Source: JBOHNS01 sp050730835 (GTDB lineage: Bacteria; Patescibacteriota; Saccharimonadia; Saccharimonadales; UBA4665). Taken from it: a stretch of DNA of 34,884 nucleotides. The notes under the pieces were generated by a model, which was given only the letters and a program-made list of their open reading frames with translations, searched no databases and was not told the origin of the DNA. The position numbers and the translations under genes are program-made. The stretch covers positions 1-34,884 of the forward strand of contig JBOHNS010000023.1 in NCBI GenBank assembly GCA_050730835.1, given 5' to 3'. This document shows positions 1-7,958 of the stretch, piece after piece. Every line of letters starts with the position of its first letter. The stretch's first letter is position 1.

Positions 1-75
1 AGCGATAATTGGCACGATGACTGGCAATTATATGCCGAACCCGATTCGTTCCATCATTTAAAAAACAAAGAATGA
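1..75 (+). CDS. possible C-terminal end of an unidentified protein (partial)
   Basis: Frame 1 is open from the window edge to a TGA at 73-75 and would encode 24 residues beginning SDNWHDDW and ending HHLKNKE. Frame 2 is also open to about position 60, so the assignment rests only on the more protein-like composition of frame 1 (two Trp, acidic and His residues). I do not recognise the family. The 90 bases between this stop and the next gene show no further convincing feature. Confidence 0.3.
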   Translation, partial: SDNWHDDWQLYAEPDSFHHLKNKE

Positions 76-165
76 ACCGGCGTGAAGCTATATGAGCGGA
101 AGTTTTCGCCCAAAATGTGCAAAATGCCTAAGTCCTACATTAATTAAAACCTAAGGAGGATTTTT

Positions 166-1011
166 ATGGACAAGACACCAAAAATTTCGTTGAATGACGG
201 CCGAGCGATTCCACAGCTCGGCTTTGGCGTATTCCAAATCGAGCCGGAAAATACGGTCGAAGCCGTGGCTAAAGCGCTAGCCACAGGCTACCGGCACATC
301 GATACCGCCGAAATGTATGGCAATGAAGTCGAGGTCGGCGAGGCCGTACGCCAATCCGGCATTAATCGCAGCGAAATTTTCATCACCAGCAAACTTAATA
401 ATGGCTTCCATAAACCAGAGGACGCTAGAAAAGCGTTCGACGCAACGCTCGCCAAGCTCGGCAGCGATTACATCGACCTATTTCTGATTCATTGGCCGCT
501 ACCAAAAATATACGATGGCGATTTCGTTTCAACCTGGAAGACCCTGCAAGAATTCCAAAAAGACGGCAGCGCTCGAAGCATCGGCGTATCGAATTTTCAA
601 GTCGAGCATTTACAAAAACTGGCTAACGAATCCGATCAGTTGCCAGCCGTCAACCAAATCGAACTGCAGCCGTATTTCCAAAACCGGCAAGTTGCCGCCT
701 ACTGCCAAGCACACAATATCGGCATCGAAGCCTGGTCGCCAATCGCCCAAGGCGACGTGCTGGACGACGAAGTTGTCGCGAGCATCGCCAAAGAAATCGG
801 CAAAACAGAGGCCCAAGCCGTACTACGCTGGCACATCCAAAAAGGCCATATTGTTTTTCCAAAGTCTGTGACTCCCAGTAGAATCGAAGAAAATTTTCAA
901 ATATTCGACTTCGAACTTAATAACGAGCAAATGCAGAAAATCAACGCTCTAGACAAGGGCGAATCCGGCCGCCACGGCCCCAATCCCGATAATTTCAACC
1001 ACATCCCTTGA
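166..1011 (+). CDS. aldo/keto reductase (AKR superfamily)
   Basis: Predicted NAD(P)H-dependent cytosolic oxidoreductase that reduces aldehydes or ketones; the natural substrate cannot be read from sequence. The 281-residue length is normal for the small prokaryotic AKRs. The catalytic tetrad is visible: Asp46 (YRHIDTAEMYG), Tyr51, Lys76 (FITSKL) and His109 (LIHWPLP). The C-terminal cofactor segment FPKSVTPSRIEENFQIFDF is typical of the 2,5-diketo-gluconate reductase-like branch. The start is well supported by AAGGAGG about 8 nt upstream of ATG 166. A paralogue lies at 28277-29095 between ruvA and ruvB. It ends in TGA, which argues against UGA recoding here. The family call is secure; the substrate is unknown. 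Confidence 0.93.
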   Translation: MDKTPKISLNDGRAIPQLGFGVFQIEPENTVEAVAKALATGYRHIDTAEMYGNEVEVGEAVRQSGINRSEIFITSKLNNGFHKPEDARKAFDATLAKLGSDYIDLFLIHWPLPKIYDGDFVSTWKTLQEFQKDGSARSIGVSNFQVEHLQKLANESDQLPAVNQIELQPYFQNRQVAAYCQAHNIGIEAWSPIAQGDVLDDEVVASIAKEIGKTEAQAVLRWHIQKGHIVFPKSVTPSRIEENFQIFDFELNNEQMQKINALDKGESGRHGPNPDNFNHIP

Positions 1012-1051
1012 CACTATTATAGGCCGTTCCTTGGTGTGTTAGAATAAATCC

Positions 1052-1438
1052 ATGGTAGACTCATTATCGTCGCGCAGAATCATCGAAAACCAATCCTATT
1101 TCCGCAAATCTAACGAACAAATCCAAGCCGGATTTGACTAACTGGATAAGTTAGCGACCGAAGAAGGTTTAGTAAAAAATACTTTTAACCTCAACCAGCC
1201 GCTGCATTTTTACTGCGAATGTTCTGATGAAAACTGCCAGCGACGCATAAAAATAAGCCTCAACAATTACAATAATATTCACAAAGACCGTGATACTTTC
1301 ACTATTATTTGCGGCCACGAAGTCGTTGAAGTCGAAAAAACCATATTACAAGATCCTGAATATTGCGTAGTCCGCAAATACGACAAGCCGCCAGAAAATG
1401 TCAACGAACCGCATAAAACCGACGTTAATAACACTTAA
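1052..1438 (+). pseudogene. hypothetical protein interrupted by one in-frame TAA
   Basis: From ATG 1052 the frame encodes 29 residues (beginning MVDSLSSRRIIENQ), meets TAA at 1139-1141, then stays open in the same frame to TAA 1436-1438, giving 128 codons in total. The downstream part is clearly protein-like, with Cys pairs (FYCECSDENCQRRI), then DTFTIICGHEV and DPEYCVVRKYD. It resembles a small hypothetical family common in Actinobacteria with the pattern CECxDxxC...GH...V; this is my recollection and no search was run. The N-terminal RxIENxxxFRxxNExI stretch fits the same family, so the TAA looks like a point nonsense mutation in an otherwise intact gene, or a consensus error. No good start codon follows the stop. 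The function is unknown. Confidence 0.6.
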
Positions 1439-1447
1439 AATCTAGGC

Positions 1448-2332
1448 TTACAAATTATGGATTTGCTCGATTATCGGCGCGGCTTTCGAGTAGGCGGACA
1501 TGTCGTCCTCGTTGCCGATACTTAAAATAGCGTGACTGAAGCCTAGCTGCTGCATAGCGCGCATAGTTTCCAGGGCTTTTTCGGGATTGTTCGCTACTTG
1601 GGCGATGGAAATTCCGGCGAGCGCAGTTTTTTCGATTTCGTCGTAATCGCGACCTACATCTTGGCAATGTTTTTTCAGTACATCCAGTTTGTGCTGGGCC
1701 ACTTCGCCGCCAGCCGCGTAAAATAGATTGCAGGCGTCGCCGTATTGCGCGACCAGTTTTAGCGTTTTTTGCTCGCCGCCGCCGCCGATTAGGATTGGCG
1801 GATGTGGTTTTGCGATAGAATTTGGATGATTAATTGGTTCTGGCAAATTGTAGAGTTTGCCTTTAAATTCGCTAGTGTCATCTGCCCACATTTGCTTGGC
1901 TAATTGGAGCGTGTCTTCTAGCCGGTCGAACCTTTGGCTAGTTAGCGGATTAGGCAGCGCTAGCGCCGTGGCTTCTTGCTCGTTCCAGCCGGCACCAATG
2001 CCAAAATAGGCCCGGCCGTCAGACAAAACGTCTAGCGCTGTTACAGCTTTTATTAACAAAGCTGGCTCGCGGTAAATTACGCCGGTAACCATTGTGCCTA
2101 GCGTAACACGTTCAGTAACTCCGGCCAGAAATCCTAGCGTCGTGTAGGCTTCCATCATCGGATCTTGTTTTGGCCCAAGCATTTCTGGCCGGATTTGGAA
2201 AAAGTGATCCATCACCCACAGGCTGTCGATGCCGGCTTTTTCGGATTCCTGCGCTACTTGCCGCAAAGTTTCGCGAATTGATTTGTCGCCGCCCGGGAAA
2301 TTAAAACGGTTAATTTGTAGTCCTAGTTTCAT
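1448..2332 (-). CDS. LLM-class (luciferase-like) F420/FMN-dependent oxidoreductase, Rv1855c-like
   Basis: Predicted cytosolic TIM-barrel oxidoreductase of the bacterial luciferase superfamily. The true start is the ATG at 2330-2332 (MKLGLQINRFNFPGG), preceded by AAGGAG. The longer frame upstream runs into the neighbouring gene and has no support. The product is 294 aa. Family patterns include SLWVMDHFFQI, LGTMVTGVIYREP, DVLSDGRAYFGIGAGWNEQE, ERFDRLEDTLQ-like FDRLEDTLQLAKQMW and PPILIGGGGEQKTLKLVAQYGDACN. These fit the F420-dependent Rv1855c-type branch well known in mycobacteria. It lies 14 bp downstream of a second LLM gene and probably shares its operon. Whether it uses F420 or FMN cannot be decided here, and no F420 synthesis gene is in the window. 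Confidence 0.85.
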   Translation of the reverse strand: MKLGLQINRFNFPGGDKSIRETLRQVAQESEKAGIDSLWVMDHFFQIRPEMLGPKQDPMMEAYTTLGFLAGVTERVTLGTMVTGVIYREPALLIKAVTALDVLSDGRAYFGIGAGWNEQEATALALPNPLTSQRFDRLEDTLQLAKQMWADDTSEFKGKLYNLPEPINHPNSIAKPHPPILIGGGGEQKTLKLVAQYGDACNLFYAAGGEVAQHKLDVLKKHCQDVGRDYDEIEKTALAGISIAQVANNPEKALETMRAMQQLGFSHAILSIGNEDDMSAYSKAAPIIEQIHNL

Positions 2333-2346
2333 AAAAACTCCTTTAT

Positions 2347-3324
2347 TTAATTTAACTTGCGTAGCTCGGGCAAAACTTTGTTGCCGACCATGGCAATTAG
2401 CGCTTCTTGGTCGACGGCCGTCGCTTGAAAACCGACGATATCGGCATGTAAAGCTTTGACTAGCAGCGCATAACAATTGATGTAAGCTTGCGCCGATTGC
2501 AAAATATCGTAGCGCGATAAAATATCTTCACGCGGCATTTTGTCAGCCTCTTGTTGCAAAACTAGCGGATCGGTCGCTTCATTTCGGCTCGGCGCGCGCA
2601 AACCGCGCCAGGCTTTTAGCGCTTGCCAAGCTTCGTCATTGTTTTGGGCGTAAACCGACCAATGCGTCGTGATTATTGTAAAAGCTTTTGGGCCAGCCGC
2701 TGCTTTAGCCGGATTTATAACTTGCTCCAATGTTTGGCTTGGGCTTTTGACGCTAGCGATTAAACCGTCGGCCATGCGGCCGGTTAAGCTAGCGGTTTGC
2801 GGGCCGCCGGCTGCTACAAAAATGGGAACTTTTGCTATTGGCGGGCTATAAAGTTTAGCATCTTTCGTTTGATAATATTCGCCGTCATAGCTTAGTTTTT
2901 CGCCGGCTAGCAATGGCCCCATAATTTCTATGGCTTCGGTTAGCCTAGCGGCGCGTTCTTTGTAGGCTGGAAAATTAAGCCCCAGCGGCGCTTCATTAAT
3001 CTTTTCGCCGTTGCCAATGCCGAGCGCAAATCGCCCGCCGCTTAAGCGATCAATTGTCGCCGCAGCTTGCGCCACAACTGCTGGATGATAGCGGTAAAGC
3101 GGCGTTGTAACGGCCGTCATCAACTCAACTTTTTTGGTAGCTTGAGCAATGGCGCCCAATGTCGAAAACGCGAAACCGCTAGCGCCAACGTCCGCCACCC
3201 ACGGCTGAAAATGCTCCGAAACCATGACACCGTCAAAGCCAGCTTTTTCTGCTTTCGCCGCGTGCCGCACTAGAACCTCCGGCTGAAACGCTTCATGCCC
3301 CAAAAACCAATAGAACTTACTCAA
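2347..3324 (-). CDS. LLM-class oxidoreductase resembling F420-dependent glucose-6-phosphate dehydrogenase (FGD)
   Basis: Predicted 325-aa TIM-barrel enzyme. It aligns by eye with mycobacterial FGD along most of its length: VSEHFQPW, TTPLYRYHPAVVAQAAATIDRLSGGRFALGIGNGE, NEAPLG, FPAYKERAARLTEAIEIM, YDGEYYQTKDAKLY, VPIFVAAGGPQTASLTGRMADG. I infer an F420-linked dehydrogenase of the FGD-like family; the sugar-phosphate substrate is not assured. The start codon is TTG (3322-3324), with a GGAG about 10 nt upstream and no better ATG nearby. It is the middle gene of a minus-strand set (ABM monooxygenase, this gene, the second LLM enzyme). In a CPR organism this suggests acquisition from an actinobacterium and possibly use of host-derived F420. 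Confidence 0.83.
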   Translation of the reverse strand: MSKFYWFLGHEAFQPEVLVRHAAKAEKAGFDGVMVSEHFQPWVADVGASGFAFSTLGAIAQATKKVELMTAVTTPLYRYHPAVVAQAAATIDRLSGGRFALGIGNGEKINEAPLGLNFPAYKERAARLTEAIEIMGPLLAGEKLSYDGEYYQTKDAKLYSPPIAKVPIFVAAGGPQTASLTGRMADGLIASVKSPSQTLEQVINPAKAAAGPKAFTIITTHWSVYAQNNDEAWQALKAWRGLRAPSRNEATDPLVLQQEADKMPREDILSRYDILQSAQAYINCYALLVKALHADIVGFQATAVDQEALIAMVGNKVLPELRKLN

Positions 3325-3352
3325 AAACTAAAAACTCCAATCGCCGCCGATT

Positions 3353-3646
3353 TTATTTGACGGCCAGCAAGTCAACCTTTTGAATATTTGGCGGCTCACT
3401 CAGCAGTTCGTCCGATTTCGCCATCAAGGCTTTAGCAATATCGCCGTTCAAATGCGCCTCACGGCCGGCTTCATCATCAAACGTATCAAAAATACCAAAC
3501 TGCGCTTCGTTAATTTGCAGCGCGTACCAGCTGTTCGTGGCCGGCTCGGCCTGGGCCATCGGCAGCGCACTTTTCAAAAATTCAGCCACTTGCCCTTCCA
3601 ACCCAGGCTTGGCCGTGACAATTACTAATAGTCCTAATTTTGGCAT
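3353..3646 (-). CDS. antibiotic biosynthesis monooxygenase (ABM) domain protein, YgiN-like quinol monooxygenase
   Basis: A 97-aa single-domain protein of the dimeric alpha/beta-barrel ABM family. It opens with the usual first strand (LGLLVIVTAKPG) and a helix that usually reads as effort to lengthen (QVAEFLKSALPMAQAEPATNSWYALQ). It continues with FGIFDTFDDEAGREAHLNGDIAKAL, where the Glu-x-His-Leu segment is typical. Members act as small cofactor-independent monooxygenases or quinone-handling proteins; the substrate is unknown. AAGGAAGGGG lies just before the ATG at 3644-3646. It is the first gene of the redox cluster and is followed after 28 bp by the FGD-like gene. Upstream is a 10-bp palindrome AAGCATGCTT (3684-3693) that could be an operator, although this is weak. 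Confidence 0.8.
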   Translation of the reverse strand: MPKLGLLVIVTAKPGLEGQVAEFLKSALPMAQAEPATNSWYALQINEAQFGIFDTFDDEAGREAHLNGDIAKALMAKSDELLSEPPNIQKVDLLAVK

Positions 3647-3787
3647 ATAATCCCCTTCCTTGAAATTATTCTAATTATTAGTTAAGCATGCTTGGCGCGA
3701 GCGGCGATGTATAAAATTCCACAACCTGGTAGACTTTTTAAGTTTTTTAGGCTTAATATTTGGTAATTTAGCCAAAAATACTTATGC

Positions 3788-3793
3788 TATAAA
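3788..3793 (+). promoter_or_regulatory. -10 element, probably giving a leaderless mRNA
   Basis: TATAAA lies 8 nt before ATG 3802 and there is no Shine-Dalgarno. No clear -35 is seen at 17 bp. It fits the window-wide pattern of -10 hexamers placed so that transcription would begin at or near the start codon. Confidence 0.45.
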
Positions 3794-3801
3794 TTAAGTC
3801 T

Positions 3802-4494
3802 ATGGAACAAAAATTTTCTGAGCCAGCCCAGGATGCGCTACCAGCCAATGCGCCGCCGGATTTGCCAATTTATACCGATGTTGACAAAGTGCCGCTGACG
3901 CTGCTGGAGCAAATGAGCGGGCATTGGCGAGCCATGTATTTGGCCAAAAAACGCCGTCACGACGTGTCGATCAAACAGATTGTTTGGGGACAATTATTGA
4001 CAGTTGTGATAATTGGCGGCGCCAGCTTTTTCGTGCAGCGCGATGCTCAGTCGCTGCTTTTGGTCGGCGGGGCGTTGATTATTTATCCGGCGATTGCTAG
4101 TTTGTTTTCGTCGAATGCCACGGCGCTGAGCGCCAGTTTGCACCACGAGCTGGCCGATAGCGACAGCATTTTTAGCCGGCAGGCTTTGGCATTATTAGCG
4201 CGCAGTCTAGCGCAAGCTTTAGCGGTTAGTTTGCTAGCTAGTATTGTGATTGGATTATTAAGCGGCTTGCTGGGTGCAGTGCTGTTTAGCGCCGGGTTTT
4301 GGCCGACTTTCGAACTAGCTGTTTTGGTGGCCGGCGCTACTGGCTTAGTTGGTTTTCCGCTAGCGCTTGGTCTAGTGTTTCTAATTCGCAAATTGCAATC
4401 CAATCCGGATGATGTCGCCGCGCCGGCCGCTAATACAATTTTTAGCTTGCTGCCATTACTATTTATCGTGATTATTTCGAGGCTAATAACATGA
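3802..4494 (+). CDS. SLC41/MgtE-like integral membrane protein, first half of a gene pair
   Basis: A 230-aa membrane protein with about 75 hydrophilic N-terminal residues followed by roughly five membrane segments. GGALIIYPAIASLFSSNATALSASLHHEL looks like the conserved first-helix region of SLC41/MgtE divalent-cation transporters, where a small-residue and Asn-containing loop lines the pore. The C-terminal LGLVFLIRKLQSNPDDVAAPAANTIFSLLPLLFIV matches the typical xDPDxxxxPxxTTxxD closing motif in shape. I infer a half-size Mg2+/Co2+ channel or transporter relative. Its stop overlaps the start of the next gene by 4 nt (ATGA), and that gene has the same layout, so the two probably form one transporter. 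The usual acidic residue of the last helix is not obvious, so ion specificity is open. Confidence 0.6.
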   Translation: MEQKFSEPAQDALPANAPPDLPIYTDVDKVPLTLLEQMSGHWRAMYLAKKRRHDVSIKQIVWGQLLTVVIIGGASFFVQRDAQSLLLVGGALIIYPAIASLFSSNATALSASLHHELADSDSIFSRQALALLARSLAQALAVSLLASIVIGLLSGLLGAVLFSAGFWPTFELAVLVAGATGLVGFPLALGLVFLIRKLQSNPDDVAAPAANTIFSLLPLLFIVIISRLIT

Positions 4495-5030
4495 AGCCGA
4501 AATTATTAGCCCACCGCAGCTTCTGGTTTGCGGCCGGACTTAGCGCGGCTTCAGCGTCAATTGGTTTGCTGGGCGGTTTGGGTTTGCAGGAAACTCAAAA
4601 TAGCTTGGTGTCTTTCGCGCCGCTTTTGATTGCCCTGCCGGCATTGCATGCCGCGGCCGGCAATTACGCGGCCATAATTTCCGCCCATTTGAGCGACCCA
4701 CAACTTTATCCGCAGCGCCTAAAACGCCTCATCAAAGCTCTAGGCATTTCGCTGCCAGTTAGCGTAATAGGCGTTAGCGCTATAAGCTTATTGGTGACCC
4801 ATTTGCAAGGCTATAGATTCGGCCTACACCAAGCTTTGGGCTACATTATTTTTTACGCCTCCGCATTAATTGGCGTAGTTTTAATAATTTTTTTGGCCAG
4901 TTTTATAACCAACAAAACCCTGCAAAAACACCAAATCAATAGCGACGACATATTAGTCTCGGTCATGAATAATGCCGCTTCGGTGCTGATGCTGCTGTGC
5001 TTTGCGCTGGTCGCCCGCTTTTATTTTTAA
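4491..5030 (+). CDS. SLC41/MgtE-like integral membrane protein, second half of a gene pair
   Basis: A 179-aa protein with about five membrane segments and almost no soluble domain. Its organisation repeats that of the upstream gene. An early helix is followed by FAPLLIALPALHAAAGNYAAIISAHLS, comparable to the MgtE pore helix with Gly-Asn, and the C-terminus contains NKTLQKHQINSDDILVSVMNNAASVLMLLCFALVA, comparable to the DPDxxxxP...D closing helix. Archaeal and eukaryotic SLC41 proteins carry two such repeats in one chain; here they are on separate, translationally coupled genes (ATGA overlap at 4491-4494). The assignment comes from pattern similarity only and needs a profile search. It is cytoplasmic-membrane located. 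Confidence 0.55.
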   Translation: MKPKLLAHRSFWFAAGLSAASASIGLLGGLGLQETQNSLVSFAPLLIALPALHAAAGNYAAIISAHLSDPQLYPQRLKRLIKALGISLPVSVIGVSAISLLVTHLQGYRFGLHQALGYIIFYASALIGVVLIIFLASFITNKTLQKHQINSDDILVSVMNNAASVLMLLCFALVARFYF

Positions 5031-5080
5031 ACTTTGGCCCTGCCAGGAACCAGCTTTAAAAGGCTTTAAGTGTCAGTTAA

Positions 5081-5602
5081 TTAGAGTTTGGCGGCTCGCG
5101 ATATATGTTCGATTTGGCTGACGCCCGGTTCATTTAATTTAGTTTTAAATAAGGCGGATTTATTGGCCGAAAATGGTTCTAAATTCGGGCTTGAGCTGTA
5201 AAAATTTATGACTTGGCCGGTCAAAATTTTCAACCTCAGCCAAGCCTTAGCTTGAGCTTTTTCGCCTTCCAGCCAAAGCAGCATAAAAGCCAAACCCAGC
5301 GGCACAATTACGAAAAAATCAACGTGCGACAAACCATCCAACAAGCCGCCAGGATTAATCATCCTAGCAACCGTCAAAGCCAGCAGCGCCAGGCCGAAAA
5401 AGCGATAAATTATGCCAAAAATCCGCTCGCAGCAAATATCGATTAATTGACCAACTAACAAACCGGCAACCAAAATCAGACCAATCGCCGCCACATAAAA
5501 GTGCGGAAACAAAAAGCTTAAGTCAAAGCTCGCCGGCAGCCAAATGCCAAAACCGCAAATAACGCCAACAAACACCGCCAAAAATGTAGTAATCCTAGCC
5601 AC
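5081..5602 (-). CDS. hypothetical four-helix membrane protein
   Basis: A 173-aa protein with about four hydrophobic segments (residues roughly 3-25, 33-55, 65-85, 95-112), then a basic amphipathic stretch (EGEKAQAKAWLRLKILTG) and a soluble C-terminal tail of about 50 residues. I recognise no family motif. The start is GTG at 5600-5602. AAAGG is about 11 nt upstream and a TATAAA-like box lies further up near 5620, so a short leader is possible. It is transcribed towards the SLC41-like pair and separated from it by 50 bp. The 228 bp upstream hold only AT-rich promoter-like sequence and a 7-bp inverted repeat (AAGAGCT at 5685, AGCTCTT at 5717). Confidence 0.6.
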   Translation of the reverse strand: MARITTFLAVFVGVICGFGIWLPASFDLSFLFPHFYVAAIGLILVAGLLVGQLIDICCERIFGIIYRFFGLALLALTVARMINPGGLLDGLSHVDFFVIVPLGLAFMLLWLEGEKAQAKAWLRLKILTGQVINFYSSSPNLEPFSANKSALFKTKLNEPGVSQIEHISRAAKL

Positions 5603-5857
5603 AGCTTTAAAAACCTTTAATTTATATTAATCATATCATAAATTGTTAACCTGGCAAATAGCTGTAAAAATAATCAACAGCCTCAAGAGCTATGTTGGAA
5701 ATTCGCTAGCCGCCCAAGCTCTTAGCCCGTCGATGCGCTAGCGCGGCATAAAGGTTTTAGCGCGAATTATAAAATGTTTGACACTAATCCAAAGTTTTTA
5801 CTTATTTAATATAAAATGTTATAATCCATTATGACGTCAACTAAATCAGGAGATTTG

Positions 5858-6331
5858 ATGATGGATGAATACGAAACGCATAGCCACACTGGCGTTTATA
5901 TCGCCAGCGGGCTGATTATTTTGGCTTTGGTGGTGATTGGTTTGGGGCTTTACTTTTATTTTAGTTCCGGCTCGAGCAAGATTGCCGGCAATTGCAGCGT
6001 CAAAACCGCTGCCGCGGCCAAGTCCAACTGCCATAAAGCAAGCCAAACCCCAGCTACTAAAAGTCCGCAAACCAAACCAAAACCCGCTAAGCCTAGTCAC
6101 GCAAACCCGCCCCAAGCAACTCCAAAATCCGGCTCAAACGCTGCAACCAAGCCAAACGCTAGCAGCGGCGGCAGCCCAAAAAGCGGCCCAACCGCCAGCG
6201 GCAGCAACCAGCCATCGAAGCAACTGAGCAACACCGGCCCAGGCGATATTATCGCGCTATTTATCGGCACGACTTTACTCGGCAGTGCTGGCTACGAAAT
6301 TTACAGACGGACAAGCTTTAAAAAATCGTAA
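5858..6331 (+). CDS. small surface protein: N-terminal membrane helix, Ser/Pro/Thr-rich stalk, LPXTG-like C-terminal anchor
   Basis: The start is set by AGGAG at 5848-5852, which serves ATG 5858 or ATG 5861; the ATG at 5831 has no ribosome site. The product has a membrane segment at about residues 14-36 and a small Cys pair (GNCSVK, SNCHK). A low-complexity Pro/Ala/Ser/Lys stalk of about 80 residues follows. The end reads QLSNTGPGDIIALFIGTTLLG followed by EIYRR, which mimics a sortase signal (LPXTG, hydrophobic helix, basic tail) with Ser in place of Pro. I infer a cell-surface stalk held in the membrane at one or both ends. No sortase gene is in the window. The strand is protein-like despite low complexity, and the function is unknown. 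Confidence 0.65.
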   Translation: MMDEYETHSHTGVYIASGLIILALVVIGLGLYFYFSSGSSKIAGNCSVKTAAAAKSNCHKASQTPATKSPQTKPKPAKPSHANPPQATPKSGSNAATKPNASSGGSPKSGPTASGSNQPSKQLSNTGPGDIIALFIGTTLLGSAGYEIYRRTSFKKS

Positions 6332-6365
6332 AGCTTTAAGAAACTAAAACTTTAAAAATTGTCTA

Positions 6366-7958
6366 CTAAATGCTCAAAGATTCAGCGGTGGCTGATTCTT
6401 TGGTCGAATCTTTGAGCGGCGCTTCGCGCAGAAATAGCGCAATCACGAAGGCTATAAACACAAACGGAATAGCGTACAAAAACAAATCATGAAAAGCGTG
6501 CGTGAAAGCGATTAAAACTTGATGCTGGGCCGCCACCGGCAAGTTTTTGATGGCCGCTTTGCCGCCTTGCAAACTGGCAGCATTGATGTGGGTGTGGACG
6601 CCGGCCGGCAAAACCTGACGCAAATAATGGCTAAACCGGGTGATCAAAAGTGAGCCAAAAATGGCCGCGCCAAAGGCGCTGCCCATGCTGCGCAAGAATG
6701 TCACGGTCGAGGTGGCCGTGCCCATTTCCGACCTTTTAACAGAATTTTGCACCGCCAGCGTCATCACCTGCATGAACGAGCCGATGCCAATACCGACGAC
6801 TACCATCCAAAGCGACAAAGTCACCTGGCCAGTAGCCACGCCGACATGCGTAAACAACCACAAACCAATAATCGTAATTATGGTGCCGAGAATTGGAAAA
6901 ATGCGATATTTGCCGATTTTGGTAATCAACTGGCCAGACACAATTGAAGCAATAAATAATCCCACAATCAGCGGCAATAGCAGCAAGCCGGACTTGGTCG
7001 GCGAATATCCGCGCACGATTTGCTGATATTCCGGCAAATAAATAATCGTAGCAAACATGGCCGTGCCGGCAAAAAACGACAATAAACTAGCGACGCTAAA
7101 AATATCATTTTTAAATAAGCGCATCGGGATGATTGGTTCAGGCGCGTGTTTTTCGGCCACCACAAATAATCCGGCCAGAAAAACGCCGCCGGCAATTAGC
7201 CCGTAAATCGGCGCACTTGCCCAAGCGTAAGTTGTGCCGCCCAGCGACGTCGCCAGCAGCAAACAAACCACGCTGGCGGCCAGCAGACTGGCGCCCAAAT
7301 AATCAATTTTATGCTCGATTTTGCGCACCGGCAAATGCAGCCGCGTGGCCGTGGCAAACAACGCCAAAATACCAATCGGAATATTGATGTAAAAAATCCA
7401 ACGCCAAGACAAACTGCCAGTAAAAAACCCGCCCAGCAACGGCCCGGCCACGCTCGCCAGCCCAAAAACCGCGCCAAAATAGCCCTGATATTTGCCTCTT
7501 TGCCGCGGCGGAATGACGTCGCCAATAATCGCTAGCACCAGGCTAATCAAACCGCCGGCGCCAATGCCCTGCAGCGCGCGAAAGGCCACCAACTGGTCGA
7601 TATTTTGCGACAAGCCAGACAAAATTGAGCCAATCAAAAATATCACAATCGCCGATTGGAAAATCTTTTTGCGGCCGAACAAATCGCTGATTTTGCCGTA
7701 CAGCGGCGTCGAAACAGCACTGGTGAGCAGATAGGCCGTAACCACCCACGACAATTTGCTAAGCCCGTGCAAATCGCCGGCGATGACCGGCAAGGCCGTG
7801 GCCACAATCGTCTGATCGAGCGCCGCCAGCAGCAAAACTAGCATCAGCGCGCCCATAATCACCAGAATTTCGGCGTGCGTGCGCTCGCCTTCGTGTTCGG
7901 CCTGGACTGGCGGCTGAACGGCTGCGGCTTTTGACGGCAATTTGGCGCGTCTAAACAT
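6366..7958 (-). CDS. MFS drug exporter, DHA2 (14-TMS, EmrB/QacA) family
   Basis: Predicted proton-driven multidrug exporter in the cytoplasmic membrane. The chain has about 14 transmembrane segments. Motif D1-like LDQTIVATALPVIAGDL in helix 1, motif A GKISDLFGRKKIF, and motif C-type GPLLGGFFTGSLSWRWIFYINIPIG are all diagnostic of DHA2. I place the start at ATG 7956-7958 (MFRRAKLPSK), giving 530 aa. A longer frame reaches 8033, but its first 25 residues lie wholly inside the MarR gene. The chosen start overlaps the MarR stop by 8 bp, so the two genes form a translationally coupled operon, the usual arrangement for a MarR-controlled efflux pump. Drug specificity is unknown. Confidence 0.9.
   Translation of the reverse strand: MFRRAKLPSKAAAVQPPVQAEHEGERTHAEILVIMGALMLVLLLAALDQTIVATALPVIAGDLHGLSKLSWVVTAYLLTSAVSTPLYGKISDLFGRKKIFQSAIVIFLIGSILSGLSQNIDQLVAFRALQGIGAGGLISLVLAIIGDVIPPRQRGKYQGYFGAVFGLASVAGPLLGGFFTGSLSWRWIFYINIPIGILALFATATRLHLPVRKIEHKIDYLGASLLAASVVCLLLATSLGGTTYAWASAPIYGLIAGGVFLAGLFVVAEKHAPEPIIPMRLFKNDIFSVASLLSFFAGTAMFATIIYLPEYQQIVRGYSPTKSGLLLLPLIVGLFIASIVSGQLITKIGKYRIFPILGTIITIIGLWLFTHVGVATGQVTLSLWMVVVGIGIGSFMQVMTLAVQNSVKRSEMGTATSTVTFLRSMGSAFGAAIFGSLLITRFSHYLRQVLPAGVHTHINAASLQGGKAAIKNLPVAAQHQVLIAFTHAFHDLFLYAIPFVFIAFVIALFLREAPLKDSTKESATAESLSI

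Noticed and set aside
2333..2476. 48-residue extension of the Rv1855c-like oxidoreductase
   Set aside because: It lies in the upstream gene, has no family similarity, and the ATG at 2330 has a good ribosome site.
5685..5723. 7-bp inverted repeat AAGAGCT/AGCTCTT as a riboswitch or terminator
   Set aside because: The loop is 25 nt, the stem short and no T-run follows; probably chance.
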